Source: Microthrixaceae bacterium
Lineage (GTDB): Bacteria; Actinomycetota; Acidimicrobiia; Acidimicrobiales; Microtrichaceae
Direction: 5' to 3'
NCBI GenBank assembly: GCA_023957995.1
Contig: JAMLGK010000004.1
Location: forward strand, 1-64,000
Length of the DNA: 64,000 nucleotides
Under the pieces are notes generated by a model, which was not told where the DNA came from, searched no databases, and saw nothing but the letters and a program-made list of their open reading frames with translations. Made by a program: the position numbers and the translations under genes. Shown in pieces: positions 9,071 to 16,116 of the stretch. Positions within the stretch are counted from its first letter, which is position 1, and each line of letters starts with the position of its first letter.

Positions 9071-10194
9071 TCATCTCGGTGATCGGCCACCGCTTCGGCG
9101 TCGACCACGATGGGATCCTCCGGCCGCGGAGCCCACTTCCGGAACTCCTCGGGCAGCTCCACGTCGGTGACGGGATACACGAAGTTCGCCAGTGGCAATG
9201 ATTGCTGCCACTGGTCGCTCAGCATGAAGTCCAGCAGTTCGCGGGCCAGTTCGGGGTTCTCCGCGCCGGCCAGGATGCCGGCGTACTCCACCTGGGAAAC
9301 GCAGGTCTGCTCCAACACGCCCGAGGACGGCTCATCCACCGCTCCCTCGCCGAAGACCACCTCGGCAGGCGGACTGCTCGCATAGGAGACGACGAGTGGG
9401 CGGTCTCCACCGCTGACGGTGTAGTCGTTGTAGTACGCGTCGTCCCAGCTCGGCGCCACCCGAGCGCCGTTGTCCCGGAGACGCTGCCAGTAGTCGATCC
9501 ACCCCTCGTCACCGAACAACTCGATCGAACCCAGCATGAACGCCATACCGGGGGACGAATTGACCGGATTCTCGACCACGAGGTGGTCACGGTACCGATC
9601 CAGGGTCAGGTCCTCGAAGGACTCCGGAGGAGCGATCCCCTCGCTCTCGTACCAGCCGCGGTCGACGTTCACGCACACCTCAGAGGTGTCGATCGGGGTG
9701 AGGGTGTCGACCACCTCAGCGGGAGGATCGAGGTCGTCGGAGAGTTCTCCGACGGCATCGGGCCGGTATGCGACCAGGAATCCATCCTCGGCAGCCTCCG
9801 CCGCGGTGGTGTTGTCGATCCCGAAGATGACGTCGGCCTCGGGAGATCCGGCGTTGAGCAACGCTCCCGCGAGCATGGCGCCGGAGTCGCCTGCCTGGAC
9901 CACCTCGATGCTCGCCCCGGTCTGTTCGCGGAACGCCTCAGCAGTCTCGTCTGCCAGGGCGAAGGAGTCGTAGGTGAGCAGTCGGACCACCCGGTCCTCC
10001 CCTGACCCCGTGCCCGATTCGGCTTCCCCGGAACCTGAACATCCCGCCGACAGAGCCACCAGGAGAAGTCCTGTCAGTGACAGCAGGGCGCGCTGCCCTG
10101 AGAGAGCCATCGCGCGGCGGGGGTTCCGTCTGCTCCGCCGATCGGACCCTGAATCGGTGGATTCCGTGGTATCGGTCGATGTCGTCGATGTCAC
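9037..10194 (-). CDS. thiB: Thiamine ABC transporter substrate-binding lipoprotein (ThiB/TbpA-like)
   Basis: A 385-aa periplasmic-type binding protein of the TbpA/ThiB family. The mature start contains the diagnostic LLTYDSF strand, followed by the AEDGFLVAYRP and EVCVNVDRGWYE segments seen in thiamine-binding proteins. A lipobox LSAG-C near residue 52 predicts attachment to the membrane by a lipid anchor. The GTG start overlaps the thiN TGA by 4 nt (GTGA) with GAGGAG 8 nt upstream; an ATG at 10110 directly before the signal peptide is an alternative, as the first 28 residues are only Ser/Thr/Arg-rich. Being under the TPP riboswitch supports thiamine uptake. Confidence 0.88.
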   Translation of the reverse strand: MTSTTSTDTTESTDSGSDRRSRRNPRRAMALSGQRALLSLTGLLLVALSAGCSGSGEAESGTGSGEDRVVRLLTYDSFALADETAEAFREQTGASIEVVQAGDSGAMLAGALLNAGSPEADVIFGIDNTTAAEAAEDGFLVAYRPDAVGELSDDLDPPAEVVDTLTPIDTSEVCVNVDRGWYESEGIAPPESFEDLTLDRYRDHLVVENPVNSSPGMAFMLGSIELFGDEGWIDYWQRLRDNGARVAPSWDDAYYNDYTVSGGDRPLVVSYASSPPAEVVFGEGAVDEPSSGVLEQTCVSQVEYAGILAGAENPELARELLDFMLSDQWQQSLPLANFVYPVTDVELPEEFRKWAPRPEDPIVVDAEAVADHRDEWLEQWRSTME

Positions 10195-10955
10195 TGTTCA
10201 CTCTCCTCGTGGGTCGCGGTCCCACCGTTGCGGATCGATCCTTCGGTTCGTCGGTCGGCGGCACTGCTGTCCTCGCCCGCCACGAGCACGGTCAGAACCC
10301 CCGTGGTCAGCGAGAACTCGGCCCTCGGGTCCTTGAACACGTTCGAGACTCCCAGCGTTGAGCCAGGTTCCAGGTGTGCCCGGTCGAGCGGCCAGCGCAT
10401 ACCGCTGACCGTCAACCCGTCCACCGGACCGTGAAGGGCCAACAACGTGGCGATGGCACCCACGGGAGCCGACAACTCGCGCGATCCGTGAACCGGAAAC
10501 ACCCGGGTGTCTCCGAGCACCGCTGTCACGCGCAGCGCGGAATACCGGGGCGAACAGATCACCGCCACGCTGGCCAACAGGTGATCCATGCGTCCGCCGT
10601 CGCTGCCGATGACGAGGAGGTCGGCCGGCGCGGCGGTGGGTCGTTGACCGGCCTGTTCGGGCCACACACCGCGGAGCCTCTCGAGTGCCCGGTCGAGCGC
10701 GATCTCCAGATCGGTGGCGTCCTTGTCGACATCGTGACGCTCAACGGTCGTTCCGGAGGCTCGGGCGCTCTCGAGCAGACCGGGCGCCACCGAGTCCATG
10801 TCCCCGACGACCAGGTCGCAGTGCAGCCCCGCAGCCGTGCAACCGGCGAGTCCGGAGTCGGCCGCGATCACGAAGTCGACGTCCACGCCTGTGAGCGCTT
10901 CACGGATCTGCTCCGTCGGGGTGGGACCCCCTCCGAAGACCACGGTCGTGGTCAA
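10191..10955 (-). CDS. thiN: Thiamine pyrophosphokinase
   Basis: A 254-aa enzyme that converts thiamine and ATP to thiamine pyrophosphate. Family motifs: FVIAADSGL, LVVGDMDSV, KDATDLEIAL in the catalytic N-domain and GGRMDH before the C-terminal thiamine-binding domain (SGMRWPL). It is first in the operon thiN-thiB-thiP, pairing uptake with activation. An in-frame ATG at 10976 lies inside the riboswitch core, so I prefer the TTG at 10955, which sits 7 nt after GGAGGG (10963-10968). Both the start codon choice and the position of the ribosome binding site at the 3' end of the aptamer point to translational control by TPP. Confidence 0.9.
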   Translation of the reverse strand: MTTTVVFGGGPTPTEQIREALTGVDVDFVIAADSGLAGCTAAGLHCDLVVGDMDSVAPGLLESARASGTTVERHDVDKDATDLEIALDRALERLRGVWPEQAGQRPTAAPADLLVIGSDGGRMDHLLASVAVICSPRYSALRVTAVLGDTRVFPVHGSRELSAPVGAIATLLALHGPVDGLTVSGMRWPLDRAHLEPGSTLGVSNVFKDPRAEFSLTTGVLTVLVAGEDSSAADRRTEGSIRNGGTATHEESEQ

Positions 10956-10961
10956 GACTTT

Positions 10962-11070
10962 TCCCTCCGCTGGCATTACCCAGATCAGGTTTCCGGAGGT
11001 GCCGTCAAGGGCACCTCACGAGGGTCGGTGGCGGCAGCCACCCTCTCAGCCCGGTTCCCCGAGCTCCCCT
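10962..11070 (-). promoter_or_regulatory. TPP riboswitch (THI element)
   Basis: The minus strand carries the conserved core: GGGCTGAGAGGG near 11041-11052, then ACCTGATCTGGGTAATGCC reading from 10990, and CAGCGGAGGGA at the 3' end. GAGGGT/ACCCTC and an 8-bp GAGGTGCC/GGCACCTC helix (11010-11017 with 10996-11003) form the variable P3/P3a arm. The thiN Shine-Dalgarno GGAGGG is the last part of the aptamer consensus, so ligand binding should hide it. There is no separate terminator hairpin between aptamer and start, which also favours translational control. It lies between kup and thiN. Confidence 0.93.
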
Positions 11071-11095
11071 TGCGGTCGTCGTGGACGTTAGCCGG

Positions 11096-13105
11096 TCAGA
11101 TCTCGACGTGGGAACCGACTTCCACCACCTGTCCCGGTGGTAGTCCGAAGAAGCGCGATGCCGGCGCGGCCGAACGCAGCTGGATCGCGAACAACCGCTC
11201 CCGCCAGGGTGCCATCGTGTGGCGCGGTGTCGGGATCACCGTTTCGCGCCCGATGAAGAACGTGACCGAGCCCACGTCCTGTGCGACACCGTCCACGACG
11301 AGCCCGTCGATCGAACCGACCACGTCGGGTTTCTCCATGTAGCCGTGGCTCAACACCACCTGGTGGACTCCGCGGCCGATGTGTTCGACCGAGACCGCAG
11401 GTCCTGTGCCGTATGCCTCGGCACCGACGTGGACCGCAACCAGCAGCACCGTCTCGTGCATCGTGTGGTTGTGCGCCGTGTTGGTCCGCAGGGCGGGCGG
11501 TGCCACCCTCTGGCGGCTGTAGAGGAACACCGCGGTGCCCGGCACACGGATCAGGTCCTCGGGCAGCTCGGCGAGGAACTCGCCGATCTCCGTGGCCCCG
11601 GCGTCGAGGCGCTCGCCCACGGCCCGGCGACCGGTTCGCCAGGTGGTCATCATCATGATGATCACCAGCGCCACCGCTATCGGGAACCAACCTCCGCTCG
11701 GGATCTTGAACACGTTGGCGCCGAAGAAGCCGAGGTCGAGCACCGCGAACGGTATGCAGACCCCCAGGGCCTTGGCCGTGCTCCAACCCCACTTGTTACG
11801 AGCCAGCACGAAGAACAGCAGGGTCGTGATACCCATCGTGGCTGTGACGGCGATCCCGTATGCAGCCGCCAGCGAGGCCGAGCTCCCGAACGCGATCACC
11901 AACCCGATGCAGCCGATCGCCAGCAGCCAGTTGACCGTCGGCAGATAGACCTGCCCTGAATGTGCTGCGGAGGTGTGCTTGACCGTGAGCCGTGGCAGGT
12001 AGTCGAGTTGGGCGGCCTGAACGGTCAGGGAGAAGGCACCCGAGATCAGCGCCTGTGATGCGATGACCGTGGCGAAGGTGGCGAGGATCACCATCGGCCA
12101 GCGACTCCAGTCCGGCCCCATGGTGAACAACGGATTGTGGATCGCCTCGGGTTGCGAGATCAGCAGGGCACCCTGGCCGAAGTAGTTGAGCACCAGGGCC
12201 GGGAAGGCAACCATGAACCAGCCACGTCTGATCGGGAGACGCCCGAAGTGACCGAGATCGGCATAGAGGGCCTCACCACCGGTGACGACGAGGAACACCG
12301 AACCCAGCGAGAGGAATCCGTCGAACCCGGTGCGGGCCAGGTACTGGATCGCGTGCACCGGGTTGATCGCCGACAGCACCGAGTACTCACCGGTGATCCT
12401 CGTCACCCCGAGAACCGCGAGTGTGCCGAACCAGACGCACATCACGGGGCCGAACAGGGCACCGACCGCTCCGGTGCCGCGGCGTTGCATCGCGAAGAGT
12501 CCGATCAGGATGCCGATCGAGAGCGGCACCACCCAGGTGTGCAGCGACGGGTTGACCACCTCGAGGCCCTCGACCGCCGAGAGCACGGAGATGGCAGGCG
12601 TGATCACGCCATCGCCGTACAACAGGGCCATCCCGAACAGGCCCACGACCAACAGCGCCCACATCCGCCCCTTGACCCGACCTCGACCGACCACCAGTTC
12701 GGTGAGCGCCAGGATCCCGCCCTCGCCGTGGTTGTCGGCCCGGAGGATGAACACGATGTACTTGATCGACACGACCAGGATCAGCGACCACAGGATCAAC
12801 GAACAGGCACCGACCACATTGGCTTCGGTGACCGCGATCCCGTGGCCCTCGAAGGTCTCACGGAATGCGTACAGAGGGCTGGTGCCGATGTCGCCGAACA
12901 CCACCCCGAGCGCTCCCACGGTGAGCGCTGCCGCTCCCACCTTGGCGCCGGTGTGCTTGCCCCCGGATGACTCGACACCGGGAGAGGACTCGACGACAAC
13001 ACCATCAGGCCCGCTGCCGTCCGGTACGGCGTCACCGGGCAACCCGACGGACGGGTCGGAATCGCCACTCGTCGGTTTGCCCGGACCGGCGGAGGACTCA
13101 GTCAC
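11096..13105 (-). CDS. kup: Kup-type potassium uptake transporter
   Basis: A 669-aa K+ transporter of the KUP/HAK/KT family. A polar, likely disordered N-terminus (~1-50) is followed by twelve hydrophobic helices beginning with LTVGALGVVFGDIGTSPLYA, the family hallmark, plus LYGDGVITPAISVLSAVEGL. A soluble C-terminal domain follows from ~500. KUP proteins drive K+ uptake with protons. The GTG overlaps the end of the acyl-CoA dehydrogenase gene by 8 nt; a start further in, closer to the first helix, cannot be excluded. The TPP riboswitch begins about 25 nt after its stop. No K+- or c-di-AMP-type leader is visible. Confidence 0.93.
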   Translation of the reverse strand: MTESSAGPGKPTSGDSDPSVGLPGDAVPDGSGPDGVVVESSPGVESSGGKHTGAKVGAAALTVGALGVVFGDIGTSPLYAFRETFEGHGIAVTEANVVGACSLILWSLILVVSIKYIVFILRADNHGEGGILALTELVVGRGRVKGRMWALLVVGLFGMALLYGDGVITPAISVLSAVEGLEVVNPSLHTWVVPLSIGILIGLFAMQRRGTGAVGALFGPVMCVWFGTLAVLGVTRITGEYSVLSAINPVHAIQYLARTGFDGFLSLGSVFLVVTGGEALYADLGHFGRLPIRRGWFMVAFPALVLNYFGQGALLISQPEAIHNPLFTMGPDWSRWPMVILATFATVIASQALISGAFSLTVQAAQLDYLPRLTVKHTSAAHSGQVYLPTVNWLLAIGCIGLVIAFGSSASLAAAYGIAVTATMGITTLLFFVLARNKWGWSTAKALGVCIPFAVLDLGFFGANVFKIPSGGWFPIAVALVIIMMMTTWRTGRRAVGERLDAGATEIGEFLAELPEDLIRVPGTAVFLYSRQRVAPPALRTNTAHNHTMHETVLLVAVHVGAEAYGTGPAVSVEHIGRGVHQVVLSHGYMEKPDVVGSIDGLVVDGVAQDVGSVTFFIGRETVIPTPRHTMAPWRERLFAIQLRSAAPASRFFGLPPGQVVEVGSHVEI

Positions 13106-14249
13106 CGATGATGCCGTTCATCCTCGCCAGCGTGCGCAGCATGACCTCATCGGCACCTCCCCCGATCGACCAGAGCCTCGCGTCCCGGAAGAAGCGGGCG
13201 GGCCACAGTTCCTCCACGTAGCCCATTCCACCGTGGTACTGCACCGCCAGGTCCGCCATGCGCCGGCCGAGGCGCGCCGCACAGAGCTTCGCCACGGTGG
13301 CCTCGCGGGTGAAGTCCTCACCGCGGTTGGCCTTGGCGACCGTCACCCAGTTGTGGTGACGGTTCAGATCCAGCTCGGCAGCCACCTCGGCCAGGGAGTA
13401 CTGGAGGTGCTGGTTGGCGAGCAGGGGGCTGCCGAAGGCCACCCGCTCCTTCAGGTACTCAACCGTTCGTTGGAGCGCCAGCTCGGTGGCGCCGACCATC
13501 TGGTAGGCCGCGATCATGCGTTCGTCCTGGAACTGGGCCATCTGCTGCTGGAACCCGCGACCGGGCTCCCCGATGGTGTTCGACACCGGCACCCGGCAGT
13601 CGTCGAAGGACAACTCTGCGGTGTCGGAGCCGCGCATACCCAACTTGTCGAGCTTGCGACTGACCGAGAACCCGGGGGTGTCGGTCGGGACGATGATCTG
13701 CGACATACCCCGGTAGCCGCCCTCGTCGGAGGTCCGGGCGAGCAGGCACAGCCAGTCCGACTGGGTACCGCTGGTGATCCACATCTTGGTGCCGTTGATG
13801 ACCCATTCGTCGCCATCCTGCACCGCCCGCGTGCGGATCCCCGCCACGTCGGATCCGGCATCGGGCTCCGAGACCGCAATGGAGGTCACCATCTCGCCTG
13901 CGATCGCGGGTCGCAGGTACTTCTCCCGCAACTCATCGCTGCCGTACCGGTGCAGCGCGGGGGTGGCCATGTCGGTCTGCACCGAGATCGCCATTGCCAC
14001 GCCGAGCGATGCGCAACGGCCCAACTCCTCGCCGAGGATCATCTTGTAGGTGGTGTCGGACCCGCCACCGCCCCACCGCTCGTCGTAGGTGAGTCCGAGC
14101 AGGCCCAGTTGGCCCATCTTGGAGAACAGTTCCCGTGCGGGAAAGCTCCCGGATTCCTCCCACGCATCGGCGTGGGGGTCGATCTCCTTGCCCACGAACT
14201 CCCGGACAGTGTTCCGGAACATCTCGTGGCCCTCGGTGAACTCCAGCAT
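13098..14249 (-). CDS. Acyl-CoA dehydrogenase
   Basis: A 383-aa FAD enzyme with all three ACAD domains: helical N-domain (EMFRNTVREFV), middle beta domain (ITSGTQSDWLCLLAR) and C-terminal helical domain ending GGGADEVMLRTLARM. The usual C-terminal catalytic Glu (YEG of MCAD) is replaced by Gly, as in isovaleryl-CoA and long-chain dehydrogenases. There the base lies in helix G, and a Glu is present in the matching segment (FQDERMIAAYQ). A branched- or long-chain substrate is therefore more likely, though this is inference. AGGAG 5 nt before the ATG supports the start. Two tandem palindromes lie 22-53 nt upstream. Confidence 0.9.
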   Translation of the reverse strand: MLEFTEGHEMFRNTVREFVGKEIDPHADAWEESGSFPARELFSKMGQLGLLGLTYDERWGGGGSDTTYKMILGEELGRCASLGVAMAISVQTDMATPALHRYGSDELREKYLRPAIAGEMVTSIAVSEPDAGSDVAGIRTRAVQDGDEWVINGTKMWITSGTQSDWLCLLARTSDEGGYRGMSQIIVPTDTPGFSVSRKLDKLGMRGSDTAELSFDDCRVPVSNTIGEPGRGFQQQMAQFQDERMIAAYQMVGATELALQRTVEYLKERVAFGSPLLANQHLQYSLAEVAAELDLNRHHNWVTVAKANRGEDFTREATVAKLCAARLGRRMADLAVQYHGGMGYVEELWPARFFRDARLWSIGGGADEVMLRTLARMNGIIGD

Positions 14250-14270
14250 CGTCGCTCCTGGTAGGTCGGT

Positions 14271-14302
14271 GGCTGCTCAAACAGCGGCTGCTCCAAACAG
14301 CG
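14271..14302. repeat. Tandem imperfect palindromes, possible operator of the acyl-CoA dehydrogenase gene
   Basis: Two adjacent near-identical copies, GGCTGCTCAAACAGCG (14271-14286) and GGCTGCTCCAAACAGCG (14286-14302). Each contains inverted arms GCTG...CAGC separated by 6 or 7 nt. They lie in the 212-nt divergent gap, 22-53 nt upstream of the ACAD start, where a repressor would block transcription. Confidence 0.5.
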
Positions 14303-14461
14303 ATGAGAACGCTAACGCGGGTCCCAGCCGCACACCCCAGTTGGGGGAACAGGAACTCGGCCCGGGGATTCGGTCGTTGGACCCGCTGCGGAAATCCAAT
14401 CCGGTCCTACATGCCGCTCCGAACAAGGTGCAGACTCGTGCCAGGACCTAGGAGACAAGTG

Positions 14462-15604
14462 ATGTGGAGCCTTTTGCTCGCGACCGCGGGCTGGATCGCC
14501 GGTTGGCTCACCTTCGGTGCGCCCCAGCGACTCCGCGCCCGGTCCATCGACCTGCGGGATCCCTCACCATCGCCAACGACGTCCGATGCCCCGGAGCCTG
14601 TGCTCTCGGTGGTGATCCCGGCGCGCAACGAGGAGCACTCGCTTCCGCTGCTGCTGGCGGATCTGGCCGAACACGCGCCACCCGGCACGGAGGTGATCGT
14701 CGTCGATGACGACTCCGTCGACCGCACCGCGGAGGTCGCGGCCGGCTTCGACGGCGTGCGGGTCCTGCAGGCGGGTGAGAAGCCGGCGGGATGGGTGGGC
14801 AAACCATGGGCCTGTCACACGGGTGAGCAGGCCGCCCGAGCAGACATCCTGTGCTTCGTCGATGCCGACGTGCGTATCCGACCCAACTCGCTCGAAGCGG
14901 TTCTCGACCAGCACCGACAACGCGGCGGGCTGTTGTCGGTCCAACCGTTCCACGAGACCGAGCAGTTCTACGAACAGGGCTCCGCGTTGTTCGGCGCGGT
15001 GGCATTGATGGGCACCGGCACAGGCGACCGGAGCGCGCGCCCCCTTGCGTTCGGTCCCCTGATGGTGAGTTCGCGTGCCGACTACGACCGTGTGGGAGGA
15101 CACGCAGCGGTCCGTTCCGAGGTGGTGGAGGACATCGCCCTGGCCCGCCGCTTCGGCGACGAAGGTCTCCCGGTGGCCGTGCTGACCGGCGGGGACCTGG
15201 TGGCGTTCCGGATGTACCCCGAAGGCCCGCGTTCCATGTTCGAGGGCTGGACCAAGAGCTTCGCCACCGGTGCCGCCAACACGAGCCTCTGGCGACTCGG
15301 GCTCATCGTGCTGTGGTTGGCGGCGATGGGCACGGCCTTCGGGTTGGGTTGGGATGCACTCGTGTCGGGTGAGTCGGTGCTGGCCGGCGCCGTCATCTAC
15401 GCCGCGTACGCGCTCCAGCTCCGTGTGATGTTCGTCCAGGTGGGTCGCTTCGGACTGGTCACCGCGCTCGCATTCCCCCTGCTCCTCGGCTGCTTCTTCG
15501 TCGTGTTCTTCAGCTCCCTCTGGTACACGGTGGTGCGTCGCCAGGTTCGTTGGAGAGGTAGGTCGGTGCCCATCGTTGCGACGGGTTCCGCCCACGGAAA
15601 CTGA
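14462..15604 (+). CDS. CrtQ-like family 2 glycosyltransferase
   Basis: A 380-aa membrane-bound GT2 enzyme: N-terminal hydrophobic helix, GT-A domain with VIPARNEE (~51-58), VDDDS (~81-85) and FVDADV (~132-137), and C-terminal membrane helices (~275-365). Segments LLSVQPFH, AFGP, VAFRMYPEG and EGWTK match the S. aureus 4,4'-diaponeurosporenoate glucosyltransferase CrtQ, which transfers glucose to a carotenoid carboxylate. No carotenoid synthesis genes are in the window, so the acceptor here may be different. The ATG has TAGGAG 8 nt upstream. First gene of a three-gene plus-strand operon with the CrtO-like acyltransferase 2 nt downstream. Confidence 0.87.
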   Translation: MWSLLLATAGWIAGWLTFGAPQRLRARSIDLRDPSPSPTTSDAPEPVLSVVIPARNEEHSLPLLLADLAEHAPPGTEVIVVDDDSVDRTAEVAAGFDGVRVLQAGEKPAGWVGKPWACHTGEQAARADILCFVDADVRIRPNSLEAVLDQHRQRGGLLSVQPFHETEQFYEQGSALFGAVALMGTGTGDRSARPLAFGPLMVSSRADYDRVGGHAAVRSEVVEDIALARRFGDEGLPVAVLTGGDLVAFRMYPEGPRSMFEGWTKSFATGAANTSLWRLGLIVLWLAAMGTAFGLGWDALVSGESVLAGAVIYAAYALQLRVMFVQVGRFGLVTALAFPLLLGCFFVVFFSSLWYTVVRRQVRWRGRSVPIVATGSAHGN

Positions 15605-15606
15605 GC

Positions 15607-16116
15607 GTGCCGCGTCCACTCGCCGATGCGAGCCCACTGGTCGCCGTCGCAGCACTGGCCGCGGTCTGGCTGTTCATAGGCATCGCGTCGGGCCTCGGAG
15701 CCAGGGCGCTCACGGCTGCGTTCCTGGCCAGGGACACCTGGTTGAGCCGACCTCGCGCCTTCGAGGATGGTGGAAGGTTCTACCAACGCAGGCTGCGGAT
15801 CCGGGCGTGGAAGGACCTGCTGCCCGAAGCCGGCCGAACACTCGGTGGAGACCACTCCAAGGCCCAGTTGGGCAGTCCCGACACCGCATCGCTGGAGCGC
15901 TTCGTCGCCGAGACCCGCAGGGCTGAGTACGTCCACTGGGTGCACGTGGGTGCCGGGCCGTGGTTCTTCCTGGTGCTCCCGCCGTGGGGAGGATTGGTCA
16001 TGACCGCCTTCGGCGCCTTGGTGCACCTGCCGTTCGTCTGCATCCAGCGCTACAACCGCCCTAGGTTCCAACGGGTGATCGAACGAAGGTCCAGGCGGGG
16101 GAAGGCCGACTCATGA
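15607..16116 (+). CDS. CrtO-like glycosyl-carotenoid acyltransferase family protein
   Basis: A 169-aa protein with two or three hydrophobic helices (~10-32, ~112-145). It matches the small S. aureus CrtO acyltransferase at its diagnostic places: WKDLLPEAG (~68-76), RRAEYVHW (~104-111) and QRYNRPR (~147-153). CrtO esterifies the sugar of a glycosylated carotenoid with a fatty acid. Placed 2 nt after a CrtQ-like gene, it most likely acylates the glycoside made by that enzyme. Its own ATGA stop overlaps the start of the alkyl-DHAP-synthase-like gene. GTG start, confirmed by the tight spacing. Family assignment is strong; the lipid substrate is unknown. Confidence 0.82.
   Translation: MPRPLADASPLVAVAALAAVWLFIGIASGLGARALTAAFLARDTWLSRPRAFEDGGRFYQRRLRIRAWKDLLPEAGRTLGGDHSKAQLGSPDTASLERFVAETRRAEYVHWVHVGAGPWFFLVLPPWGGLVMTAFGALVHLPFVCIQRYNRPRFQRVIERRSRRGKADS

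Noticed and set aside
7188-9074. A 628-codon minus-strand frame overlapping thiP
   Set aside because: It is in another frame of thiP, with Gly/Arg-rich low-complexity translation and no recognisable motif, while thiP has two clear permease modules.
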